Below, piece by piece: positions 14,518-24,623 of a stretch of 64,000 bases of DNA. Position 1 is the stretch's first letter; every line of letters begins with the position of its first letter. A model generated the notes under the pieces. It had not been told where the DNA came from. It worked only from the letters and a program-made list of their open reading frames with translations, and did not search any database. Origin of the DNA: Oxyruncus cristatus (Eukaryota; Chordata; Aves; Passeriformes; Cotingidae); NCBI GenBank assembly GCA_013399855.1, contig VXAY01005987.1, positions 652,208-716,207 on the forward strand, in the 5' to 3' direction. A program made the position numbers and the translations under genes.

Positions 14518-14649
14518 GTATCCAGTCATGGTTAACTCATGCTAATGACACCAAGGTTGCAGGTTCAATACCCATATGGGCCATTCACTTAACAGTTGGA
14601 CTTGGTGATCCTTATGGGTCCCTTCCAATCCAGAATAACCTGTGATCCC
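14518..14649 (+). mobile_element. tRNA-Ile-derived SINE with CR1 tail (TguSINE1-like)
   Basis: The left part (about 14521-14583) follows the 3' half of tRNA-Ile(AAT). The anticodon region reads gctaatgacacc, and the T-arm/B-box reads aaggttgcaggttcaatacc against the tRNA's GGTCGCGGGTTCGATCCC. It ends in an acceptor-like catatgggcca. The D-arm half is shortened and diverged. After a short linker (ttcacttaac) comes a CR1 3' tail, gttggacttggtgatcctt, then the ccttccaat block and tgtgatccc. A tRNA-Ile head on a CR1-type tail is the architecture described for TguSINE1 of passerine birds, which is mobilised by CR1 machinery. Substitutions throughout indicate an inactive copy. I did not find clear target-site duplications. 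Confidence 0.8.
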
Positions 14650-15264
14650 ATGCACGGAGGGGGATTAACAATATGGGCCACACACACCTGCTCACTGCTT
14701 GAGCATTCCTTCGTCATTGCCCATGTAGGGGATTATACAGTTTTGTTAAGCAACCTGTTCCAGTCCCTTTACCTTCAAAGCATTTAGAAAGCTTTTCCTG
14801 GATCATGGTGTTTTGGTAACAGCACATATTTTGGCTCAGGAGAGGTTTGGATGACAAGGGAGGACAAGTGGCCTTTGGCATCCGGAAGTATTAAGGTGGT
14901 TGCTCCTGCAACTTGGGAAACTGCCCTAAAATCTTTCAAGTGGGCAACACCTCAACAAATTTAGTCAAATTTTATTCTATCACTGATCATGTTTTTGAAA
15001 AGTCTAAATTCTTGGGTACTGATTTTATCACATCTCACACTACAATTTTTGCACAGGATTTCAGAGCAGAATGGGGAAAAAAACCCATTATTATTAACTA
15101 CTTTCCTTTTCATACAATATTACTATGGTCTTTCCTTCAACAGATAATTAACCAATATAGAGGGAAAGCAAACAATTTTTTTAATAAAATAAAGCAAAAG
15201 ATAGTCCAAAAACAAACAAAAAAAACTTTTAAAGATGCATACATTACAGAAAAAAAAAAGAGTC
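14650..15264. other. Noncoding interval between SINE and candidate terminal exon
   Basis: A plus-strand open frame of 118 codons (14913-15269) begins at TTG rather than ATG, is rich in K, F and I, and matches no family I know. I consider it spurious. It lies just downstream, in the minus direction, of the proposed poly(A) site. Confidence 0.55.
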
Positions 15265-15649
15265 CTTGATTCTGTAAAAATTTATTTGTACATTTAACTC
15301 TTTTACAATACAATTGGAAATTTTAGCAAAATAAATTAATTAGTAGAAATTGTGCTACTAAATCTTTTTGAGGGAACTTAAAAATCCTTCTGAATTTCTC
15401 CTACTAAATCATGTCAAAGAAAAAAATAATTTGATGCGACTACTATTTTGAGATTCAATTGCATTCATTTTATATAGTGATGTAGGGTCTCTTCAATAAA
15501 TAAATAGAGTTCCATGGTTACCAAATAACAGTGGATGTAAACTGCTGATTATCTAAAAATCCTTCAGAGTTCAGAGCCTTGGTTAATACTTCAAAAATTA
15601 ACTAAAGAAATAGGATTACTTTATCTGTAGCTCTGGCAGCTTAATACTG
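15265..15649 (-). other. Candidate 3' UTR of minus-strand terminal exon
   Basis: Reading right to left, about 385 nt of AT-rich sequence follows the TGA of the candidate last exon. It contains an ATTTATTTATT-like AU-rich element near 15495-15510. It ends with a TGTAC element followed directly by AATAAA, with a plausible cleavage point 15-20 nt later near 15265. This arrangement fits a vertebrate 3' UTR, but AT-rich noncoding DNA produces AATAAA often, so the call depends on the coding part being real. Confidence 0.3.
15281..15286 (-). promoter_or_regulatory. Candidate polyadenylation signal AATAAA
   Basis: AATAAA on the minus strand (tttatt on plus), immediately preceded by TGTAC, a CFIm-type UGUA element. 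It sits about 365 nt downstream of the candidate TGA. Cleavage would fall near 15262-15270. Confidence 0.3.
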
Positions 15650-15741
15650 TCAAACATTTGCATGTCTTTGTAGCTCAAATAGATCCATCACTGTTTTCAC
15701 AAGGCAGGGCTGGTCCTCATACACTGCGGCTCTCGGTGAAC
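15650..15741 (-). CDS. Candidate last coding exon of an unidentified gene (C-terminal 29 codons)
   Basis: On the minus strand, a CTAAT branch-point-like sequence and a gtctgtcctcag acceptor precede an exon that starts at 15741. Skipping a two-base split codon, one frame stays open for 29 codons and ends in TGA at 15650-15652. The peptide begins SPRAAVYEDQ and ends ELQRHANV, with a helix-like middle (VKTVMDLFE). The other two frames stop early. The segment is GC-richer than its neighbours and holds several CpGs, unlike the AT-rich flanks. A UTR-like tail with AATAAA follows. Upstream of the acceptor the frame closes within eight codons, as expected for an intron boundary. I do not recognise the protein, and I found no partner exon in the window that joins in the required phase (one base carried from the previous exon). 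Cryptic exons are common, so this remains a candidate. Confidence 0.35.
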
Positions 15742-18700
15742 CTGAGGACAGACGGAACCATTAGTTTACGGCAGTCAGGTCTACTGGTCTTTTGGTTGTG
15801 TCTGGGCTTCCATCAATACCAAATTAACTGAACTTGGCTTACAGGCAAGAATCCGCTTGTGTTTCTTTAATCTATATTTCAGCAAGGGATTGGAAATATG
15901 TATGTAGATGTATGTTAATTGGTTTTATTTCCAACTTCCAAAAAATTCTCTCTAACATTTACTCAGTTTTGGTTTTCCTCTTATTTGATTCTTGGGCAAT
16001 TTAATCTTGATTTTGCCCATGCAAAAGATATAGCAAATACATGTACCAAAGCCCTGTGGTGGAAAGGAAGGAAAAATCACTACTAACACCTCTGCTATTG
16101 CACAAGGATATTCCATTTAATCATAACCCTCATCACAAATTGCTCCTTAGGAGACAACAGCAAATCAAAATTCACATCTATTGTACAAAGACTCAGTTTT
16201 AATAAACTGTATGAGTCTCTAATGTTTTGGCAAATTAATATAAACAGGGACAAGTTCACGAAAACTTCAGGAAGTATCCAGGCCCATATGCCACCCAAAA
16301 TACAAAGGTGCCATGTAATTTTGCTTTTCATTCTCCTTGTATTTCAGTTCAAATGGGTCAGATTTTGTTACTCCCTAAAATCTTTTTTCCATTCTGAAAT
16401 TCTGAGCTAGTGTCTCCTGGAACCTTTCTGTCAGACATACTTCATTCTCTTCCATGTGAGACTGCTGATCATCTTGCTGCAAGGGCAGTTCTTCATACCA
16501 TGTCTTCCCCTGACATTTCAGAGAGAAAAGTTAGCTGAAACTTTTCACAGATTTCAGATTAATTATCCATTCCCTCATGAAAGAGCGAAAGACAGCATTT
16601 GTGGTACCTAAGGAACTCTTAAATTAGGCAGGCTGATTTTGAAAATTACAAAAACTTAGTGAAAAATTAGACATTCACTAAAATGACTCCATATACATTG
16701 CTGCAAGACATCTTCAGATTTTCAGGCATTTTAAAATCTGGTTTTAATAGATTCTAAATTTAATGGTTTTATAACAGTAAAGGTGACAAGCCAATAAAAA
16801 TATTTGGCAAGTAATTTTTTTTTCTAGAGTGGAATATAACAAACCCAAGTTCAGACAGATACAACAATCTAACCAAGTCCATGTCTGTCATCCTTGAAAG
16901 CAAAACTGATCTGTAATTCACCATGGAAAAAGCTACGAAACTGTGGGTTTGCTATAAATGGGATTGAACACTTCAACCCAATTTGGGCAGCAAAGTCCAA
17001 AAAGGGGGGAAGAAAAAGAAAAAAAAAAGAAAAAAAAAAAAGGAAAGAAAATAAAAGAACTTAGAGTGAAGAAACTGCGTTTGATTTGGATTTAGTTTAT
17101 TTCATAAGCAAAAGAATGTAACACAGTCTCTGGAAAGCAAAAATTCAAGCATGAAAAAAGGAGGGGAAAAGAAATTTCATCCTTTCTTTAAACTATACAT
17201 TCCCCCACAGCCATTGTATCTGCATAGCACTGAGTTACCTGAGGAAAGGAATAATTTGGTTCCTTAAAGCTCTGATAAAGAGTGTGCAGAGAACTCACTC
17301 ATAGGAGTGCTTTTGGACTACCCTAGCACATTTTTCCAAAGGAATGTTTTGTCTCTATAAACATGGCAGCATCAGGGTCAAAACTGCTGCATTTAATTTC
17401 AAGATTTTCTAACAGAATACAAAATTACCTCCTTGATTATCTCATCCAGGATGTTTGTGTTTTTCCAAAAGCATATGCATGTCCAAATCTCTCTCTCTTT
17501 CTTTTTTTTCCTTTTTTTTTTTTTTATTATGTGTCAAGTGTGTTGTTAACAGTGGTATACATTCAGAATGATGATTAACACTAGAGTAATGTGGGGTCAC
17601 CTGCTTCTGGATTATTGAGATTTTTCCCTTCTGTAATTGTGTTATTTATACAGGAAGGGAAAAAGAATCTCTTTTCTTCTTATTTGGACATGGAGCAAAT
17701 ACTAGAAGCTGTTAAAATATACAAAGGAAGAAATAATTGAAAATTCATGTCAAAACAACAGAATCATCATATGCCATTATAAAAGATAAAAAGGGCATAC
17801 ACATTATCTTTGGCAAGATTCAGAGAAGCAAAGCAATTGGCTGTCTGAAATAGCATAGTCTGAGATGTATTGTTTAAAATTTGAGGACTTAGTCCAGCAC
17901 AAATGCCATGGATTTGGTTCTTGCATACATTCCAGCTAGGTTTAAAAAGGCCAGAATTTTGCCTAATATCACCTTCTTGCAAAAATCTTAGTCCACTGGC
18001 AGTGCATAGAGCTCAGATCACCATTCTGGTGAAGAAGAATGAAGACAAGGCAGCTCTTATTCCTTTGAAGGAGTCAGAATGGATACTTGGAAAATTTTTA
18101 TTTAGGAATAAAAGTAGTCAAGGATTACATAACAGAAAGTGTAGGAAAAAAAGAGAAACTTCATGCTATGCAAACACAAGGAAACAGCCTGCTATATGAC
18201 TTCTACTAAGGTCAAACAGGCAAAGCAGTTTTTATGACATAGGAGCTGTGGAAAATCCCCGGGAAATAAGAGATCAAAGCAAACCAGATCTCAAAAATAG
18301 GCCAGTTTTCCCCAGTGTTAAACTCTAGATCACTATAAGTGCTATTTCCAACACATAATTAACTTAAGCAAACTACTTTTTTTCCTGATGTCATGATTTT
18401 TATTACTTACTTTGAGTAGATTGATTTATTTTGGTTTTTTAACATGAAAAAAGGAAGAGGTGGTCTCAACCTTTTATATGAATGCTGTAATCAAATTAAT
18501 CCATACAGAGGACAAAAATCCTTTTCCTGAGGCCAGACTTAACACAGCATAACTCAGACAAGTGAGTTAGTGCAAATACCACACAAGTTCTTCTGTAGAC
18601 AGCTGACTACAAAATAGAAAGAAGGTGTAGAAGGGCTGAAAGCTGAGACCCCCAAATTAAAACTCCAAATACATAAATATTACTTGTCAGAACAATTGTC

Positions 18701-19164
18701 CAATACATGTGTAACAGTCAACAGTTGTGGTGATCTCTCTAACACAAAAGATTTTAAGGTAACACTGAATTTTCCCCTAAAAGACAGACCATAGTTCAGC
18801 TACAATTATTGGAGACTCAGAAATCCAGATATCACAAAGTATTCCCATCATCTAATGTGACAGGTAACCTCAGTTTTAAAAAGAAACCAGCAAATATAAA
18901 CATAAAGGAGAGAGATTGAGAGCTAGGTATGTAGGCAGCTTATTTCTCAGGCAGAAATGGCCTTGACGGTGCAGACCTCAAATACAGCCTCTGTTTTCTA
19001 AGAGTAAAATGCAGTTGATGTAACACAGGTAGCCCCGAGCTCTTGAATTATTTTCCCAAAGCACCAGAGAATTAAAACAAAGACAGGAGTTTCTCCCCTC
19101 TGTATTTTCTGTTCTTAGCCTTCTGAACAGGGAGGGAAATACCTGCAGTTGGTTACTTATTGTC
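15742..19164. other. Noncoding AT-rich interval (possible intron)
   Basis: No gene recognised. If the exon at 15650-15741 is real, this is the start of its upstream intron. Contains a 53-nt homopurine tract (16999-17051) and a pyrimidine-rich run near 17490-17526. A 98-codon frame at 17903-18199 (plus) has no family features. Confidence 0.55.
16999..17051 (+). repeat. 53-nt homopurine tract
   Basis: A/G only for 53 bases with a G6 block near the 5' end. Low-complexity sequence with triplex (H-DNA) potential in principle. Confidence 0.9.
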
Positions 19165-19209
19165 TTGGAGGTAGATAGGAAATGAATAATATCCAGCTCC
19201 AGCTTTGAA
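19165..19209 (+). repeat. 45-bp dispersed direct repeat, copy 1
   Basis: Begins ttggaggtagataggaaatg and ends cagctttgaa. It matches 21010-21054 at 41 of 45 positions with no gap. Flanking sequence on both sides is not alignable by eye, so only this core is shared. Origin unknown: a short fragment of an unrecognised dispersed repeat or a local duplication. Confidence 0.85.
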
Positions 19210-21009
19210 CACAGAGAAATGGATTGATTCAGGGAAGGGCTATTTCTGCTTTAAAGAGATTTTGAGGTGTTTCTAGCATGGCTAGAGCTGCCCCAGGGCT
19301 GACTTCCATCCCAGGACTCAGTTGTAGTCTTATTAACTGACCATGAGACCAATCTGCTCATGCATGGCAGATATTTGCCTGAGGAGGCTAGTTTCTCTAA
19401 ATCTCAAAGATGACCACCATAAACATGGAGTTTGTATATCTTCATATACATACTTCTTTCCAATAATCTAAATAGAACCACACATCATTAAAACATTTTA
19501 GTGTTTTTAACTAGAGGTTTAGTGAGACACTTTAGTGTAGAAGAAAGTAGAAGGGAATTGCTTTTCAAGTGAACACAGCAAGATTACCACTTCTCATGTC
19601 ATCTGTTAAAAGTGGGGAGTTCAGGTTGAAATAACATTTCTGTGTTGAACTACCACAAAATCCTGAGCAGCTGTTGTGGCTAAGGGATTTTCCTAGCTTT
19701 TATTCATCCGCATTTTATTTAATATGGAGCAAGCACCGAGTAAAAGTTTTTATCACAAGCTTGTCCTTGGCTAGGGCTATGTGCTCAAAAGCTTGTCTTT
19801 TCCTTCAGCTGTATTAGCTGCTATAATAAAAGATAGCACATCTCCCAGTAAACTGTAAACCATAAACTCTCCTTTCATCAATAGAAGCTGAAATATCTCT
19901 AGTTGAAAGCACTATTTTCCCTCTGACAAAGGCAAATGTTGAATTCAGAAGGCTAAAAAGAAGCAAGTGTTGAGCATTCAACAACTTGATGAGATCTTTG
20001 GGGAAAAAAAATCTAAAAAGCAGATGTCAGTTATAGTGGAACCAAAATTAAAAAAAAAGATGAAAGCTGCAACAAATGAAAACGTGTTAAAAAGGAACCC
20101 AGACTGATGTTTGACTACTTTGGTTTGTCTGGCCCCAGTTTCTGTGTGCTTTGAGCTGGTTGCAGTCCGTCCCCACGCAAGGCGAGGGTAAGTGCATACT
20201 GCTGGAGGAATGAAGGCTTCTCAGTTATATCTTCTCTCCCTTCCAATATTTGAAGAGCCAAGTACTCTTAGTGTAGATTGAGACACCAGTCCACAAAGGC
20301 ATATTAATCTAGCAACATCAGGAAATACTGTGTATTAACAGTAGTGTTACAAATGCTTTACTTGGACCCAAGCCATATACATATTAAAAGGTGTGAAAAA
20401 TATGATGTGTAATCACTGTGATTCTGTGGCTGTACAGGGAGGGACTCAGTTCCCATCTGATAACGAGTTTGCCTTGTTCCCCCTCATTAATGGTATAAGG
20501 TTGACTCCTAGTAGCAAAGTGCTAACGTATCGCCCCCAAAGGGGTCTGAGTCACAGCAGGTTACCCTGTGCAACAGAAGGAAGGGGTGACAGACACCAGG
20601 AGTACCGCTATGGATTCACACCTGTCATCATGGGTTTTCCTTAGAGAGGGAGAAGAAAACATTCCTTTACATCCTATGAAGTTTACTAGAAAAACTGACT
20701 TAGACTATTGGCAGATCTTTGGGGCTTTCCTGCGAAATACTGGGGGCTGAGAATCATTATCTTTATGTCACTAAGTGGGTTACTAGCTGAGTAAGTGTTG
20801 ACCACTGTGATGGCTCGTTTCCTGGTAATCCCATCAAATCTGGCAGTTTTGACTGTATGTTTTCTGAAAGGAGGAAACAGTTGTGCATTTGCAGTTTGAT
20901 GAGAGATAATTTACAGGTTTTTTTAAGAGACGGGAGATGAGGGTGGTGGGAGGAGGAAAGAGAGACAATTACACTCTGTGAATGCTCATGAGTTTGTGTA
21001 ATTATACAA
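19210..21009. other. Interval between 45-bp direct repeats, partly GC-richer
   Basis: About 1.8 kb. The part from 20139 to about 20760 is GC-richer with several CpGs (for example acgtatcgccccc and gtccgtccccacgc), unlike the AT-rich remainder. Short plus-strand frames at 20393-20644 and 20568-20750 overlap in different phases. The segment could be a degenerate retroelement or LTR fragment, a conserved element, or ordinary unique DNA. I recognise no family. Confidence 0.4.
20139..20187 (+). other. Weak candidate internal exon, 49 nt
   Basis: A ttggtttgtctggccccag acceptor is followed by 49 nt with three CpGs and then GAGG|GTAAGT, a near-consensus donor. Two of the three reading frames are open. 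The length is not a multiple of three. No neighbouring plus-strand exon was found, so it is as likely to be a pseudo-exon. Confidence 0.13.
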
Positions 21010-21054
21010 TTGGAGGTAGACAGGAAAGGAATAATATCCAGCTCCAACTTTGAC
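21010..21054 (+). repeat. 45-bp dispersed direct repeat, copy 2
   Basis: Begins ttggaggtagacaggaaagg and ends caactttgac. It is 41/45 identical to 19165-19209 in the same orientation, 1,845 bp away. Confidence 0.85.
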
Positions 21055-24000
21055 CTAGTATGAAACCTAGAATTTCAGCTACAAATTTTTATTCTACTCT
21101 GAGGGGTAACAGACATACCTTTACCCTTTATTTCAGCTTGTACTTATATGAGAAGTTTATTCCCTGACTTTTTAATACTGACTTTGATGTAAGATCACTA
21201 AAGGAAAATAGTGCCATATGTGAAAACAAGGAAGAACAGATTATCAAAGGGTCACTGATGAGTGACTACCCTGATTTGTTATAAAGGTCTCTGAGCATCA
21301 ACCATGACTCAGCTGCCTAATGACACAGAGGCCATTACAGTTAAGGATTCACCAATGCTTTTCTAAAGCACTGGTTCTAAATTCCTACATCAAAAACTTT
21401 ATAATTTGTTCATAAACCTTGGCAAACAGACTATTATCGTTGAGCAAAATAATGCCTGCTTAAACATTAATCTGTCTGGATCACTAAATTGGCCATTACT
21501 TAAACCTGAAAAACATACTGACAAGAGAAAGAGCTTTAAAGTAACATGGTTTAAGAAGAGATCCAGACTTAAAGTGTAAGGTGTTGCATCTCTTTCATCA
21601 CAGACATTGTATCAGCTGCAAAGTTACCCTAAGAGGCAATGCACACTCTCCTTTAAAAGCAAAGAGAATTGTAGAAAGCATCCATTAAAAGACTATAGCT
21701 GTACCTTCATATTTATAACCTACACATGATAATTTAATGCCCAAAGTTCATGGCTTTTTCAGGGCCATTTCAATCTCTATGAAGGCACCTGAGGACAAAT
21801 GTGTATTTCATACTCACATACAGATATTTTATGTATTGTTTGTAAAGTACAGTAGGAAAGCAAAATATTTACACTACTTCTTGCACTGAGGTGAATTGAA
21901 AGTAGCCCCAAAGCTAAGTTTCCTAGTGCCACAAAATGTCTTCCTGAATACAGTCCCCCAAACAGCTGTATGCACTTTTGTTTTTTATCATATGGCATCC
22001 TTGTAGGATGAAAATAACTTGCTTTGAAAAATCTTGAGGCAAAGGGTACTATGTCTTAGATAAATGTTTACAGTAAGATTACTAACATCCATAAAGTCAA
22101 GATGCTTTTTGATATTTGAAAAGAAAAAAAAAAAAGCAGATGCGTACATCCACCTCATGTATGAGAGTTCCCTTGTAAAATTAGGCCTCATCTTCAGAGT
22201 TCCACAGCAAGATTGCTTGCATATGTACAGAATAAGATTGTTTTAATGTAGCCATATTTTTTCCCCCTGAAATCTGTATGAATTGCATACATTGAAACAA
22301 AGTCTGAATCCGGTTTTAAGAATCTAGCAAAGAATTTATATGAGTGAATATGAAAAAATGTCTGACACAAAAATGAAAGCAAGACCTACATTCCAAAGTT
22401 TTGTGGTCTTTGCATCTACTTGTATCTTGGAGATAATTCCCATGCTAGGTACCTTAGGAGAAAATAAAATTTTATGTAACATCTATTTTTAAAAAAGTGC
22501 ATCTACCAGTAAGTTATATTTTAAAAGAAATAGAAATTATAAATGCACACATTCGTGCTTATATTTACAAAAACACACAAAGATAAATAATTAAAAACGG
22601 TAATTGTTCAGCTGAACACAGGAAACATCCCAAAAGAAAAATATGTGAAAAAAGTATACTGTGATACATTTATATTACTGAAGTCCATTATATTTCTTTT
22701 TATAATAAAATGAATAAATTATTTCAAACACAAAAGTCCAAACTTGCCTCCTAGGTCCTTCGTGAAAGCTACTTCATGTAGCTTTACACCTAAAAAAATT
22801 GTTGATGAAAGGTAAATTACTTTCAAACAACCCAGATATTTCACACAGGTTCTAAATTAGTAAGAAAGCATTAAAATCATATTAAAAGAAAATTTAGCCA
22901 TATTAACACCATTTACAGCAATTGTTGCATTAAAAGGAAACCAGATTACTCTCATTAACATTTAGAAATCTGATGTTTAAATCTTAAAATGTTTAAATGT
23001 CTGGACTGACAGTTCAGCATGCTGAAATCACAGTTCACAAAAAAGGTTAATGGTGAAACTGGCAAAATCTGCAGCCACAGGTTGCACTGAATAGGATATC
23101 ACACAAAATGCTCTCACAGAACAAATAATGCCAGTAATTATAATGTTCTGCACCACAAGCTACAAAACTGATGGGAAAAAAATACAGTTCTGCTCCAATT
23201 ACCAAATATTTCTTTTTTCATTTTGTTTTGTTCATAAATGTTAAGCATTTGTTCTAAACTATAGCATTTAAAAATTAATGGGGTATTTCTTAACATTTGA
23301 GTAAGCCATAAAAGCAGGATGTTGATTTAAATTAAAGCAATATATTAACTTTCCTATAAAAACTGCCCTTGGTATTTGACTTGAAGGTGGTGCATTGCTG
23401 TCCAAAAACACCGTCTGAAAAACACACTGTTAGGAAGTGGGCAGAGGGACTGCAAAAATTAAACAAGTAAAATACCCTTATTCATTCTAGATTAAATTCA
23501 CCCCTGTGCAGAGAGCTGGCACAAAACTTGTGTACTTCTTATGTCTCACTTAAATCCCATTTTAGGATAAGAGCACATGAATTCATGCTGTCACAAATAC
23601 TTCTTAGACTCTATAAAATATATGTGTCCCGTCTCCAAGCATGTGAAAATGTGTCTTGCCTGCAGTACACCATCTCTAATGAAAGAACAGTAAATAATGA
23701 ATTCTCTTCAATCCAAAGTACCATAGTTATGTCCCTGATTTTCCATGAGTATGTGCACAATTTTCAGCCACTCTTGAATTATTTTTTATTTCCTCTATTG
23801 TTCTCTAATTTTCTCCTAATCAGGGACTACTAATGGAATACTGAACAACTTGCAAATTTATTCTTTTTTTCATTTTACCCTTCTGTTCTTCTAGGACAAC
23901 AAACTGAAACACGATAAAATTAAACTATAATGAAAGTTTCTATTTTAGAATTCTTGCAGCAGTTTAGCCATTTTACAAATATAATTCTTTTTCCATTATT

Positions 24001-24189
24001 TGCCTACTGAGATGCAGAATTTAGGGACACACCAAAAAAATTTCCAGTTGGAAGCACTCTATACAAAGGCCTGCTGGAAGGTATGTTCTCCAAAATTTCA
24101 AATTGGAACTGTGCAGCTTTGATGATTCAGAAAAGTACGCCACGACAGAATGAAAAGGAAATATTGTTGTTTTTCTCTGTTTCAGCTCT
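21055..24189. other. Noncoding AT-rich interval
   Basis: No gene recognised. The stretch 22860-23170 is unique-looking, with many TTAA/ATTAA motifs and no repeats, and might be conserved noncoding DNA, but nothing specific supports this. The 101-codon plus frame at 23528-23833 shows no domain. Confidence 0.55.
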
Positions 24190-24524
24190 AGCGCACTGAA
24201 ATGAGACCTCAACATCTTGCTTCAAATCACTCCAAAATCCCATTAAGCTGCCCTTCCCAAGTGAGTGAATTAGTTTGAACTGCTGCTTTTGGGCAAGACA
24301 CGTCTGGCTACGGCACGGCACCTCCTGCAGTTTGGCAACAGAACCACATGCACCAGTGACATACGCATGGGCAGAAGAGGCAGCTGGTGAGATTAGGTAA
24401 TTTGGGATCTGGAGGGAGGAAGCAAAACAACCGCTGTAAAGGTTGGCCATGGCAATGCTGCCAGTGAGCTGTACCAGTGCACTGTGTATGCTCCTTTCCA
24501 AAACCCACCAGGTCACATGCCTAT
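24190..24524. other. GC-richer segment adjoining CR1 end; spurious antisense ORF
   Basis: Composition rises relative to the flanks. A 129-codon minus-strand frame (24127-24516) spans it, and a second minus frame overlaps in another phase. Because it abuts a sense CR1 3' end, it may be diverged CR1 body, but I cannot align it to CR1 by eye. No protein family recognised. Confidence 0.3.
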
Positions 24525-24623
24525 GTAACCTACTTTAGGTGACCTTGCCTTGGCAGGGGGGTTGGAGTAGATGATCCCCAGAGGTCCCTTTGAACTCTAA
24601 CTATTCAGTGATTCTGCGATTCC
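24525..24623 (+). mobile_element. CR1 LINE 3'-end fragment, sense orientation
   Basis: Shows the ordered CR1 3' UTR landmarks: ggtgaccttgccttggcag, gggttggagtagatgatcc, cagaggtccctttgaac, then attcagtgattctgcgattc. The tandem 'TGATTCTG/CGATTC' ending is the typical CR1 terminus. A few substitutions indicate a moderately old, inactive copy. Confidence 0.88.

Noticed and set aside
14521..14583. Functional tRNA gene
   Set aside because: The D-arm half is shortened and diverged, and it is fused to a CR1 tail, so it is the SINE head and not a tRNA gene.
14752..14805. Possible antisense CR1 scrap (caacctgttccagtcccttt)
   Set aside because: Only about 20 bases resemble CR1 and the following sequence drifts, so it cannot be separated from chance.
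14913..15269. 118-codon plus-strand open frame
   Set aside because: TTG start, low-complexity K/F/I-rich peptide, no family resemblance. It ends in an A-rich run.
24127..24516. 129-codon minus-strand frame
   Set aside because: Antisense to sequence abutting a CR1 end; overlaps another open phase; no domain.
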